Positions 27,393 to 36,530 of a stretch of 64,000 nucleotides of DNA are shown one piece after another. Made by a program: the position numbers and the translations under genes. Below the pieces are notes generated by a model, which saw nothing but the letters and a program-made list of their open reading frames with translations, ran no database searches and was not told the DNA's origin. The stretch's first letter is position 1, and each line of letters starts with the position of its first letter. The DNA comes from GCA-2720975 sp964467985 (lineage in GTDB: Bacteria > Planctomycetota > UBA1135 > GCA-002686595), in assembly GCA_964467985.1 (NCBI GenBank), contig CAYXTP010000006.1, positions 186,001 through 250,000 on the forward strand, written 5' to 3'.

Positions 27393-28721
27393 ATGACCCA
27401 TGACCTAATCATTCGAGGCGGACGGCTTATCCTGCGCACCGGGGACCAGCAAGCCGACCTCCTCATCCGCGACGGCAAGGTGGCGGCCATCGGAAACGGC
27501 CTGGATACGCCAAGTGACTGTCCTGAGTTGGATGCCAGCGGGCATTGGGTCCTGCCTGGGCTGATCGACCCGCAAGTGCACTTCCGCGAGCCGGGCCTCG
27601 AGCACAAGGAAGACCTGGCCTCCGGCTCCCTGGCCTGTGTGGCCGGCGGCGTGACGGCCTTCTGCGAGATGCCCAACACCACACCTCCCACCACGGACCC
27701 CGCGGCCCTGGAGGACAAGCTTCAGCGAGCCGCTGGGCGTGCGGCGGCCGATCACGGTTTTTTTCTCGGCGGCACCGAAGAGAATGCCGAGGCCCTGGGA
27801 GAGTGGGAGAGCCTGCCCGGCTGTGCGGGCATCAAGGTCTTCATGGGTTCCAGCACGGGCAACCTGCTGATCGAAGACGACCCCACCCTTGAACGGCTGC
27901 TGCGCTCGGGGTCGCGCCGGGTCACGGTGCACTCCGAGGACAACCCGCGCCTCTCGGAGCGCTACGCACAGGTTGCCGAAGGGACGCACGTCACCCAGCA
28001 CCCCGAGGTGCGTGACGTCGAGTGCGCGCTCAAGGCCACGCGACGCCTGCTGAACCTGGTGGAAGCGACCGGTCGCCCCGTTCACCTGTTGCACGTCAGC
28101 ACCGCCGATGAACTGCAGCTGGTTCAGGAGCGCGACCTGGGCGACCTGGTCACTGTGGAGGCCACGCCGAACCACCTCTTCCTCGCGGCTCCGGATTGCT
28201 ATGAGCAACACGGGACCTGGGCCCAAATGAACCCTCCGGTGCGTGATGTGCGCCATCAAGAAGCCCTGCGACGTGCGCTGGTCGAGGGTCCGGTCACTTG
28301 CATCGGCAGCGACCACGCCCCCCATACGCCCGAGGAAAAGGCCAAGCCCTACCCCTTCTCCCCCTCCGGAATCGCAGGCACCCAGACGATTCTGCCACTG
28401 CTGCTGACCGCCGTGCGCGATGGGTGGCTGACGCTCCATGACATCATTCGCTTATCCGTCGATGGCCCGCGACATGTGTACGGTATCGAGAACAAGGGCG
28501 CCCTCGATGTGGGCTGCGATGGGGATGTCACCCTGGTGGATCCAAGCGTGACAGAAGATCTGCCGGCGAAGTGGCTGCGATCCAGGGCTGGGCGCAGTCC
28601 GTTCGAGGGCCGTCCGCTGGCGGGTTGGCCGGTGACCACTGTCCTGCGCGGAGCCGTTGTCTACCACAAGCACGAACTCGTGGGAGAGCCCAGCGGCTCA
28701 CCCCTAGTCTTCCGATCCTGA
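27393..28721 (+). CDS. pyrC: Dihydroorotase (class I, multifunctional amidohydrolase family)
   Basis: 442 residues, normal length. PGLIDPQVHFREPGLEHKEDL has the metal-binding H-x-H-x-like DxHxH region with the RxPG motif. GIKVFMGSSTG carries the Lys expected to be carboxylated. VHSEDN, VHLLHVSTADEL and IGSDHAPHTPEEK supply the remaining metal ligands and the general-base Asp. The enzyme closes N-carbamoyl-aspartate to dihydroorotate in pyrimidine synthesis. Close relatives are allantoinases and hydantoinases, but the DPQVHFREPG and EDN signatures fit dihydroorotase. Confidence 0.92.
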   Translation: MTHDLIIRGGRLILRTGDQQADLLIRDGKVAAIGNGLDTPSDCPELDASGHWVLPGLIDPQVHFREPGLEHKEDLASGSLACVAGGVTAFCEMPNTTPPTTDPAALEDKLQRAAGRAAADHGFFLGGTEENAEALGEWESLPGCAGIKVFMGSSTGNLLIEDDPTLERLLRSGSRRVTVHSEDNPRLSERYAQVAEGTHVTQHPEVRDVECALKATRRLLNLVEATGRPVHLLHVSTADELQLVQERDLGDLVTVEATPNHLFLAAPDCYEQHGTWAQMNPPVRDVRHQEALRRALVEGPVTCIGSDHAPHTPEEKAKPYPFSPSGIAGTQTILPLLLTAVRDGWLTLHDIIRLSVDGPRHVYGIENKGALDVGCDGDVTLVDPSVTEDLPAKWLRSRAGRSPFEGRPLAGWPVTTVLRGAVVYHKHELVGEPSGSPLVFRS

Positions 28722-28748
28722 ACCAATCCGCTGACTCTGTAGTTACCT

Positions 28749-29513
<765 letters not shown>

Positions 29514-29514
29514 T

Positions 29515-29542
29515 CGGCCTGGAAACCCAGCGTCTCAGGCCG
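29515..29542. terminator. Bidirectional hairpin between convergent terC and the P-type ATPase gene
   Basis: CGGCCTG at 29515-29521 pairs with CAGGCCG at 29536-29542 around a 14-base loop. It directly follows the terC stop and covers the ATPase stop codon (29535-29537). The position between convergent genes fits a two-way terminator. There is no clear T-run on either side. Confidence 0.55.
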
Positions 29543-31460
29543 GCGAGTAACTGCCACTCAAACGGCTTGAGTTGGCGATCACGAATAGGGCTCCAGCGTT
29601 GTGCAAAATTGCCCCCGTCAGGGGAGTGATGACACCCAGTGAGGCCAGGGTCACCATGCCGACGCTGAATAGGGTTCCGATCAGCGCGTTTTGAACCACG
29701 GTTGAGCGGGTTTTCTCTGCCAAACGCATCATCAGGGGTAGGCGGTCGAGGTCTTCCGACAACAGCGCCACGTCCGCTCCACCCAGAGCGACCTCATTCA
29801 CTCGTGCTCCAACCGCCACGCCGACATCGGATCCCGAGAGGGCCAGAGCGTCGTTGACCCCGTCGCCCACCATCATGACCTTGTGCCCAGCGGCCTGTTC
29901 CTCGCGCACGACTTCCAGCTTCTGCTCGGGCAAGACCTCAGCCACGTAAGCGTCGAAACCCAGCTCCTGGGCCACATCGCGCGCGACTTCTTCACGGTCG
30001 CCCGTCAACAGCACGAGGCGCCGCATACCCAGTTGGCGCGTTTGCTCCAAGGCTGCACGAGCCTCCGCTCGCGGCCTGTCCGACAGAGACAGGTAACCCA
30101 AGACCTCGCGTCCACGGGCCACCCACGCCCCCGGACCGCTGCTCGGTGCCTGCTCGGGCACGACGATGCCCTCGTCCACAAGCCACTGGCGGCGACCCAG
30201 GTAGCAGGGCACATCGGCACTGACTCGCACGCCCATTCCGGGAATTTCCTCGCTGGCCCGTGCGGGATCGTATTCCAGGCCCAGCTCGTCCATGTGTTGC
30301 ACGACAGCACGCGAGACCGGATGCAAAGACCCGTGGGCGCAGGAAGCGGCGGCACGCAAGACGTCTTCCGAACTGTAGCCGTTGGAGGGGATCGTAGCGT
30401 CAACGCTCAGGCTGCCCGAAGTCACCGTGCCGGTCTTGTCCAGGATCAGGGTGTCCACCTCGGCCACCGTCTCCAAGAAGGACGCGCTCTTGATCAAGAT
30501 GCTTCGACGCGTAGAAGTCGTCATGGCCACGATCATGGCTGCCGGTCCGGCCAGGACCAAAGCGCAGGGGCAGGATACGATCAGCACTGCGATGGCGCGG
30601 CCCAGTTCCCCCGTGACAAACAGGGTCACGCCCGCCACGGAGAGCACGACCGGCAGGTACACGCCAGCGTAGCGCTCGATCAAGCGCAGGGCGGGTGTCT
30701 TGGACTGCTCGACCTTGCGCAGAGTTTGTACGACGCGGCCCAAGACTGATTGCCCCCCCACTCCTTGCGCACGAATGCGTAACACGCCGCCCAAGTTCAC
30801 GGTGCCGCTGAATACGCCGGAACCCGGCTGCACGTCTTCGTACAGGGATTCGCCGGTGATCGGTGCTTGATCTACCGAAGAGAAACCCGAGAGGACCTCG
30901 CCATCGACGGGAATGACTTGCCCCGGTCGGACGATGACCTCGTCACCCTGACGCAGCTCCTCCGGTTCGATTTCCTCTTCCTCGCCGTCCGCGATACGAG
31001 TCGCCCGTTGGGATGAGAGTTTGCGAATGCCGTCGATCGCGGCCAAGGCCCCTCGGGATGAGCGCTCCTCGAACAAGTGCCCAAGTTCCAGGAAGAGCGG
31101 CACCAAACCAGCCGTGACGAACTCCCCTACAGCCATGGAAGCCAGGACCGCTAGGCTGACCAGTTGTTCGGTCAGGTCTGCAGGGACGGGACTCAGGAAT
31201 CCGCGCAACCCACGCCGTAGAATCGGAGTGGCCACCACCAGCGCCGCAACGGCTTGGATGAGCGAGGCCATGTCCGCTTGGTCCGGATAGAAGGCGGCGT
31301 ACAGGCTGCCCAGGCCCAAGAGCCCCGCGCCCAGTAGCAGGGGGCCCAACTGCATGGCAATGCTGCGCTGCTCCTCGGGAGTCAGCGGCACGTCCAGATC
31401 GCGCGGGTCCAGAGGCCTGGGCTTTAGACGCGGGGTGACGGCAGCGATGGCGCTTTGCAT
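29535..31460 (-). CDS. Heavy-metal P1B-type ATPase without N-terminal HMA domain
   Basis: 641 residues. Ion-transport motif SCPCALVLA, phosphorylation site LILDKTGTVTSG, ATP-site GDREEVARDVA, and hinge MVGDGVNDALALSGSDVGVAVG. The actuator loop has DEVIVRPGQVIPVDGEVLSGFSSVDQAPITGES (TGES). The CPC motif places it among transition-metal pumps. The last helices (ILHNAGALFVIANSSRL) lack the clear Asp of Zn/Cd pumps and the copper MxxSS pattern, so the metal remains open. The usual N-terminal ferredoxin-like HMA domain is missing; the N-terminus has only ~50 residues before the first helix. It is the last gene of an operon with three SPFH proteins, an unusual partnership. Confidence 0.88.
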   Translation of the reverse strand: MQSAIAAVTPRLKPRPLDPRDLDVPLTPEEQRSIAMQLGPLLLGAGLLGLGSLYAAFYPDQADMASLIQAVAALVVATPILRRGLRGFLSPVPADLTEQLVSLAVLASMAVGEFVTAGLVPLFLELGHLFEERSSRGALAAIDGIRKLSSQRATRIADGEEEEIEPEELRQGDEVIVRPGQVIPVDGEVLSGFSSVDQAPITGESLYEDVQPGSGVFSGTVNLGGVLRIRAQGVGGQSVLGRVVQTLRKVEQSKTPALRLIERYAGVYLPVVLSVAGVTLFVTGELGRAIAVLIVSCPCALVLAGPAAMIVAMTTSTRRSILIKSASFLETVAEVDTLILDKTGTVTSGSLSVDATIPSNGYSSEDVLRAAASCAHGSLHPVSRAVVQHMDELGLEYDPARASEEIPGMGVRVSADVPCYLGRRQWLVDEGIVVPEQAPSSGPGAWVARGREVLGYLSLSDRPRAEARAALEQTRQLGMRRLVLLTGDREEVARDVAQELGFDAYVAEVLPEQKLEVVREEQAAGHKVMMVGDGVNDALALSGSDVGVAVGARVNEVALGGADVALLSEDLDRLPLMMRLAEKTRSTVVQNALIGTLFSVGMVTLASLGVITPLTGAILHNAGALFVIANSSRLSGSYSPA

Positions 31461-31463
31461 GGA

Positions 31464-32540
31464 CTAGAAGGGAATCGTGATGCGCAGGTTCTCGTAACGC
31501 TCACCGCTGGGCGGCGGCACAAAGCGCTTGGTGACCGGTGCCAGTGCGCGTTCCATGGCCTCGCGGTACAAACGAATTCGAACGACCTCAGGGTTCTTGC
31601 GGTACTCGGCTAGCAAGTCCTCGAACGCAGCGGCCTCGCCGCGCGCTCGCCCTATGCGTTCAGCCGATTGCGCGTGAGCCTCGGAAACGCGCGCGTTGCC
31701 GCGGGCATGGGCTGCTGGTAATTCGGTGGCGCGATACTCGCGCGCCTCCTCGATCAAGGTGACGGCGTCGATCATGCTGCTGACCACCTCGCGAAAGGCA
31801 GGCAAGACGAGAAATGGCGGCGTCAGTTGCTCAAATTCCACGGCGACCAAGTCGACGCCAGCGTTCGCCTCATCGAGCAGAACCTGTGCCCGATCGCGCA
31901 CGCCATTCGAAAGCGCGTGGCGGCCCTCGCCCATCATCTCTTCGAGAGCCATGCTGCCGGCGCTCGTCACCATGGCCTCGCAAACGGCGTCACGCAGCAG
32001 AGCATCAGGGTCGTCCAACTCGAGTGCGTAGCGAACGGGATCCTTGACCCGGTAGCGCGCCAGGAGCACGGCTTGCAGCACGTTGTCGTCGCCCGTGAGG
32101 CAGTAGCCATCCTTTTCCAGGTCGAGGGTGTCCCGCGAAGAGAATCCGCGCGAAGACGTCATGGGAGCCTCCGAGCCCTCCCGATCTCTTCCTAGCCCAC
32201 TAGACAAATCAGCAACGCGCACGCTGTGAATCTTCTGCACATCCACGCGCACGACTTCATCTATGGGGGCAGGTAGGGCAAACAGGAAGCCCGACTCGTT
32301 GACCTGTTGGCCTGGGCTGTCGCCGACCAACCGACCCATGCGCAGGACGAGGGCCACTTGTCCGGGCTGCACCGAGGTCAAGCCCGATGCGGCATACAGC
32401 ACCAAGAGCACGAGGATCGGCCAGTGGTAGAAACGCAACACAAAAGCCACGCACGCCATGAGGGGCGTGGCCAAGCGTGCCCACTCTGCACCGGCCGCTT
32501 CGCGGACCTGTGTGGGGCGCTCGAGGGAGCCGCGTTTCAC
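31464..32540 (-). CDS. SPFH/HflK-like protein, third of a tandem set
   Basis: 358 residues from a GTG at 32540 that shares one base with the stop codon of the preceding gene. One membrane helix (FYHWPILVLLVLYAASGL) precedes the SPFH/Band 7 domain, with VQPGQVALVLRMGRLVG and LYREAMERALAPVTKRFV near the end. The C-terminal helix region is rich in Ala/Glu/Arg. An insert of about 30 residues (near 115-145) between the first strands is unusual. SPFH proteins assemble as ring or cage scaffolds in the membrane (HflKC around FtsH, stomatin, flotillin). It ends 3 bases before the ATPase start, so it is likely to scaffold or regulate that pump. Confidence 0.8.
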   Translation of the reverse strand: MKRGSLERPTQVREAAGAEWARLATPLMACVAFVLRFYHWPILVLLVLYAASGLTSVQPGQVALVLRMGRLVGDSPGQQVNESGFLFALPAPIDEVVRVDVQKIHSVRVADLSSGLGRDREGSEAPMTSSRGFSSRDTLDLEKDGYCLTGDDNVLQAVLLARYRVKDPVRYALELDDPDALLRDAVCEAMVTSAGSMALEEMMGEGRHALSNGVRDRAQVLLDEANAGVDLVAVEFEQLTPPFLVLPAFREVVSSMIDAVTLIEEAREYRATELPAAHARGNARVSEAHAQSAERIGRARGEAAAFEDLLAEYRKNPEVVRIRLYREAMERALAPVTKRFVPPPSGERYENLRITIPF

Positions 32541-33466
32541 TAGTCTAGCGCCCCTTCACGTTTGTCCTTGTCAGCGGGCACTGGACCGGTCGGTGCTTCC
32601 AGCAATCCGAAAGGAGCGCTGTCCGTTCTGAGAATGACCGTTGTGCCTGCCCCCAACATGGTCTCGAGCGCCTGGAGTTGACGCACGAAGCGATAGAACT
32701 CCTCGTCGGCTCCATGGGCTGCAGCGTAGACGCGCGCCGCCTCTGCTTCGGCGGCGCCACGGGTCTTGGCCGCCGTTTCGCTAGCGTCAGCCAAAATACG
32801 CGCCACCTCAAGGTCGGCTTCCGCGCGCACCTGTGCGGCCTGACGGTCACCGTCCGCGCGGAACGCCGCTGCGGATCGTTGCCGTTCCGCACGCATCTGG
32901 GCGAACACGCTGGTGATATTGGATTGGGGCAGCGACAGGCGCTTGAATCCCACATGGTCAATCTGGATGCCGTAGGTCGACATGGCCTTGGGCTGCACGA
33001 CCGCCAAGAGCTCTGCCTCGATTTCATCCACGGCTAGCAACTCCGGATCCGTAGACACCAGCGCAGAGAGGTCATGGCGTCCTAGCAGGCCTGTCTTGGC
33101 GTCGATGATCAGGCTCTCCAATTTATTCTCGGCGCCTTCCACCGAACCCACCGAACGGTAGAACGTCCAGGGGTCGGCCACGTTCCAGATCGTGTAGGAG
33201 AGTAGAATCACATTCTTCTTGTCACGCGTGAGCATCTCTGCGTGGCGTGTATTGAATGCGCGTGTGCGACGATCGATGCTGGTTGTGCGCTCGATGGGCC
33301 AAGGCAGCTTCCAGTGCAGTCCTGCCTCGGAGACCTCCTCCAGTGGCTTTCCGAAGCGGGTCACCAGTGTCGAATGCTGTTCGCGAACCGTGAACGTGAC
33401 GGCGGACAGAAGAATCACCGCCACGGCCAGGGCACCGACAATCCAGCGCAGTTTGTTGCTTCCCAT
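32540..33466 (-). CDS. SPFH/HflC-like protein, second of a tandem set
   Basis: 308 residues from the ATG at 33466, chosen because it gives an immediate membrane helix (LRWIVGALAVAVILLSAVTFTV) and lies 4 bases after the previous stop. HflC-like features: FTVREQHSTLVTRFGKPL, SIDRRTRAFNTRHAEMLTRDKKNVILLSYTIWNVADPWTFYRSVG, and the C-terminal Ala/Arg-rich helix beginning AERQRSAAAFRADGDRQAAQVRAEADLEVARILADA. HflC normally partners HflK around the FtsH protease. No ftsH is nearby; the operon ends instead with a metal ATPase. Confidence 0.87.
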   Translation of the reverse strand: MGSNKLRWIVGALAVAVILLSAVTFTVREQHSTLVTRFGKPLEEVSEAGLHWKLPWPIERTTSIDRRTRAFNTRHAEMLTRDKKNVILLSYTIWNVADPWTFYRSVGSVEGAENKLESLIIDAKTGLLGRHDLSALVSTDPELLAVDEIEAELLAVVQPKAMSTYGIQIDHVGFKRLSLPQSNITSVFAQMRAERQRSAAAFRADGDRQAAQVRAEADLEVARILADASETAAKTRGAAEAEAARVYAAAHGADEEFYRFVRQLQALETMLGAGTTVILRTDSAPFGLLEAPTGPVPADKDKREGALD

Positions 33467-33470
33467 GGTG

Positions 33471-35252
33471 CTAGAAATCCTCCGCGGGTGTGGGGTTCTC
33501 GGCATTGAAGCCGTTGATCCACAAGGCTCCGCCATCTCGTTCGAAGCGTTGGTCGATGACCGCGAAGGAGCGATCCTTTAACTGTGCTTCGCGTGCTTCG
33601 AGCAGCCGGCGGAAGGTGAACAATCCTGGTGCGGCGAGGTAGGTCTCCAAGATGGCCTTGAATGCCTCGGACTCCCCGCGCGCCAAGGCTACTCTCACAG
33701 TCGCTTCGGCCTGAGCTCTGAGTTCGCTGCGATTGGCCTGGGCTCGGGCGCCAGGCAGGACCTCTTCGGTATAGGCCTGCGCCTTGAGCACGCTCGTGTT
33801 GCGGTCGATGCGCGCACCAACCACCGCCTGGTAGTCCTTCGCAACATTGACTGGCGGGTGCAGGCCCATGAGAGTCAGATCCACGATCGCCAGACCCAAG
33901 CCGAGCTCATCGGCACCGCGCTGGATGCGTTCTTCGATCTGGTCTGCAAGCTCAGAGAGATTCTCTGACAAGGCCCCATCCAAATCGCGGCCCACGGTCT
34001 CAGCCATCAGGACACGGTCGGCGACAGCGGCCAGGGCTTGCTCGGGGTTCGAGCAGGTGTAGACATAGGCCAGGGCATCCCTGACTTGGAACTGCAGGGT
34101 GGCATTGAAGCTGATGAGGTCGTGGCCGTCACCCAACAGGAGTTTGTACTCCTCCTGCGCGTGCTGTGCTGTCCAGAGCAGCGAGGCTCCCGGCTTCGCT
34201 CCCGTGAATCCGATCGGCAGGCTGTGTACACGATCCAGTGACACGCGCTGGACTTTTTCGATGGGCCACGGCCAACCGATGTGCAAGCCAGAGGACACCG
34301 GTGCTCGGTCGGCTCGAGACCCGAATACCTCGATCACCCCCACTTCTGCGGGTCCGACCACAGTGAACGCGCTGCCCACCCACGCCAGTCCGCCCAGGGC
34401 CAATGCCGTGGGGGCCAAGGATCGGCGGATGAACGCCAGCGCCCAACTCCCACGCAGGTCGATGCCGAACGCTTCCGTCAGGAACGCAAAAACACTCGAG
34501 ATGGGCTCGAAGCGCCCAAAGAAAATGCGCAGGGACAGGGGCTGAGCCAGAGCCAATCGACCCGCTCGCCTGGAGAACAAGACGATCAGCAACCCCTCGG
34601 CCAAGAGCACGACCACGAGCCCCGCCTCGAATTCACTGAGTCCCGCACGGACTCTGGGCCACTCGGCTCCGAACGTCCTGGCCGCGGTGTTCAGCAGGGT
34701 CAGCCACGCCGTGACCCGCAACCAAGAGGCCAAACCAGCGGCTTCGGCCAGGACGGTCGTACGCGTGGTGCCGTAGAAACGAGCCAGCGTGAAGAGAACC
34801 ACGACAGAAAGCAGGCCGAAGCCTGCGATCCAAGCCTCGGTCAACCAATTGAGGGACCCCATTCCCATGGTCAGAGGCGATCTGAATTCGGCGTAGCTGA
34901 TGTCCCAGACCGCGACGGCCCCCGCTCCCAGCAGGGTGAGCATGAGCGCAGCGAAGCGCCCGGGAGGCTCCGGTTCCTGTGCAGGGTCAGAGCCCTCTGA
35001 TCGCTTCGCCAGCCGCCGCCGAACCAACCAGAGGAGCCCAGCGGTGACCAACGCCAATGCGCCGGGAACCAAGAACTCCCGCAAGCCCACGGCCAACGCG
35101 AGGGCCACAAGCAAGATCCCCAGGAGTCCTGGTCCGGCGAACACGGCAATCGCCGCGATGCGCAGGTGCTCACGCCGAGCCGTACCGCCCCCGATCACGC
35201 CCGACGGCTCGGGGCCGTCGGCGTCTGTGTCGGGCTGGGTGGCGGGGGACAT
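33471..35252 (-). CDS. SPFH/HflK-like protein with a multi-helix N-terminal membrane domain
   Basis: 593 residues, roughly 200 longer than typical HflK. Residues about 25-300 hold six or more membrane helices, e.g. AVFAGPGLLGILLVALALAVGL and WIAGFGLLSVVVLFTLARFYG, a feature not found in E. coli HflK. The SPFH domain runs from VVGPAEVGVIEVFGSRADRAPVSSGLHIGWPWPIEKVQRVSLDRVHSL to the helix QANRSELRAQAEATVRVALARGESEAFKAILETYL. It is first of four same-strand genes (this gene, HflC-like, HflK-like, P-type ATPase), all with gaps of 0-4 bases, so one transcript is likely. Confidence 0.82.
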   Translation of the reverse strand: MSPATQPDTDADGPEPSGVIGGGTARREHLRIAAIAVFAGPGLLGILLVALALAVGLREFLVPGALALVTAGLLWLVRRRLAKRSEGSDPAQEPEPPGRFAALMLTLLGAGAVAVWDISYAEFRSPLTMGMGSLNWLTEAWIAGFGLLSVVVLFTLARFYGTTRTTVLAEAAGLASWLRVTAWLTLLNTAARTFGAEWPRVRAGLSEFEAGLVVVLLAEGLLIVLFSRRAGRLALAQPLSLRIFFGRFEPISSVFAFLTEAFGIDLRGSWALAFIRRSLAPTALALGGLAWVGSAFTVVGPAEVGVIEVFGSRADRAPVSSGLHIGWPWPIEKVQRVSLDRVHSLPIGFTGAKPGASLLWTAQHAQEEYKLLLGDGHDLISFNATLQFQVRDALAYVYTCSNPEQALAAVADRVLMAETVGRDLDGALSENLSELADQIEERIQRGADELGLGLAIVDLTLMGLHPPVNVAKDYQAVVGARIDRNTSVLKAQAYTEEVLPGARAQANRSELRAQAEATVRVALARGESEAFKAILETYLAAPGLFTFRRLLEAREAQLKDRSFAVIDQRFERDGGALWINGFNAENPTPAEDF

Positions 35253-35280
35253 GGGGAGCTGAGGGACGGGGGGAGGGATC

Positions 35281-35315
35281 CCAACGGGGATACGCCCGGT
35301 ACCCCTGACCGTTGG
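35281..35315. promoter_or_regulatory. Inverted repeat upstream of the SPFH/P-type ATPase operon
   Basis: CCAACGG at 35281-35287 is matched by CCGTTGG at 35309-35315, with a second complementary patch inside (GGGG/CCCC). It lies about 30 bases upstream of the first SPFH start and would fit an operator for a metal-responsive regulator or an mRNA leader hairpin. No regulator gene is adjacent, so the assignment is speculative. Confidence 0.35.
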
Positions 35316-35520
35316 AAAGGGGCTACGGGAACGCGGGACTCAACCCAAGGGTCGACACAATAGGCCTGATTGCGTGACACCCATCCGCAGCAGGCACCCC
35401 TGTGGGCCAAGAAAGGCCCGGGAATCGACCCTCAGGAGCGCCAGCGCCCCCTGTGCAGCGCCTCGGGCGAAGTCAGGTGTATCGCCGTGGACCACGGACC
35501 GGCCCACGGCGCAGGTCGAC

Positions 35521-36480
35521 CTAGGCCCCGATCAGACCCTGAGCGCGCTTGGCGGCATGGGTCCCGGGGAAGCGCTTGACCACGGACTGCAAGCTCTTCT
35601 TGGCCTTCTTGACGCCGCGCTTGGAGACGATGTCCAGGGAGCGGGCGAGAGCATCAGCCGCTTCGATCTCATTTTGGATGACCTCGTCGGAAGCGATCTC
35701 CTTCTGACGCTGGGCCAACTCATCTCCCAGCGGGTGGCGCTTCAGTTGCTTGGCGAGCACTTCGAGTGCGGGCAAGCTCTGGCTGAAGTCACCGCGCCCA
35801 ATGGCCGCATCGATTTGCCCGCGCAGATCGACGATGTGCGCCTCGAGATAGCCCTCCAAGGCCTTGGCCCCGGCGCTTCCCTGTGCCTTGTCAATCAGTT
35901 TGAAGGCGTCCCCGATTTCCCCATTGGCCGCCGCAGCGATCGCTTTGGCGGGGGCACCGGGCACATCACCACGCCAGCCGAGCGTACTGTTGGGACCAGC
36001 GCGCTCCGCCTTGGCCATGGCCGTCTTGAGTTGCTTCTTGGTGAGCGAACTGGGATGTCCGTGCCAAACGAGACGTCCCTCTGTGTCCAGCAGGTAGCTA
36101 TGGGGAATGCCGCGCGCCCCCACCATCTTGCCCAACTTCCCTCCGACCGAGGAACCATTGGCGACGGGGAAAGGGATGTCGTACTTCGCGACGTAGGGTT
36201 CGACTAGGTCAGCGGACTCACTGGAAACGGCTAGCACCACGAGACCCTCGTCGCGGTTCTCGCTCCAGACGTCCTTGAGGTGGGGCCACGCCCCACGACA
36301 GGGGCCTCACCAGGTGGCCCAAGACTCGATCAACACCGCTCGGCCCTTGAGGGACTGCAAGGAGGGAGCCTGACCCAAGTGGCGTGACCAGCCCTGGGCG
36401 TCAATTTCCGGGGACATGGGGTCCCCGGCCGGCGCGAGGGCGAGCAGAGGCAAGGCGGCGATCAGGGCGACTCGATTCAT
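35521..36480 (-). CDS. Exported TlpA-like thioredoxin with in-frame TGA (probable selenocysteine, U58)
   Basis: Read through one TGA codon, this is a single 319-residue protein from the ATG at 36480, with GGAGAG seven bases upstream. Residues 1-19 form a signal peptide (MNRVALIAALPLLALAPAG). Residues 50-64 read LIESWATW-TGA-GPCRGAW: TGA at 36309-36307 sits exactly where the first Cys of the TlpA WCxxC motif belongs, and the second Cys (C61) is intact. Downstream are LAVSSES, the GIPHSYLLD cis-Pro loop (near residue 126) and RLVWHGHP, all thioredoxin-fold landmarks. Residues about 165-319 are a helical, Ala/Lys-rich extension resembling short TPR-like repeats. Without TGA readthrough only a 57-residue fragment is made. 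A SECIS-like hairpin follows the TGA. The likely role is periplasmic thiol-disulfide exchange or peroxide reduction. Ordinary gene calling starts at 36240 and loses the active site. Confidence 0.85.
36280..36309 (-). promoter_or_regulatory. Bacterial SECIS-like element (UGA plus hairpin)
   Basis: After the UGA (36309-36307), ten bases lead into a perfect seven-pair stem, GTGGGGC with GCCCCAC, closed by the three-base loop GTG (loop at 36289-36287). The loop begins 18 bases after the UGA and opens with G then U. This fits the general bacterial SECIS pattern: a short loop with an early G, 16-37 bases after the UGA. The element lies inside the coding region and encodes CRGAWPH. Confidence 0.75.
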
Positions 36481-36508
36481 GGGATCTCTCCGAAAGGTTG
36501 GTTCAAGA

Positions 36509-36530
36509 ACGGGTAGTCCACCCTACCCGT
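36509..36530. promoter_or_regulatory. Perfect 8-base inverted repeat in the leader of the probable selenoprotein gene
   Basis: ACGGGTAG at 36509-36516 and CTACCCGT at 36523-36530 are separated by six bases. The palindrome lies 29 bases upstream of the minus-strand ATG at 36480, in the divergent region shared with the giant secreted-protein gene. It could be a dimer operator for either gene, or a leader hairpin. The rest of the 273-base gap shows nothing else I can name. Confidence 0.45.

Noticed and set aside
27405..28439. A 344-codon open frame on the minus strand opposite dihydroorotase.
   Set aside because: No family resemblance; fully inside a convincing dihydroorotase gene on the other strand.
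29535..31460. Naming the P-type ATPase a copper, zinc or manganese pump.
   Set aside because: CPC is present, but the last-helix residues do not match the established Cu or Zn/Cd patterns, so no metal is assigned.
36240..36480. Pseudogene or frameshift explanation for the thioredoxin gene (57-codon N-terminal piece plus a separate C-terminal piece).
   Set aside because: The frame is continuous on both sides of the TGA with no indel, the second Cys and cis-Pro loop are intact, and a SECIS-like hairpin sits at the expected distance. A single base error could still cause the TGA, so resequencing is listed as a check.
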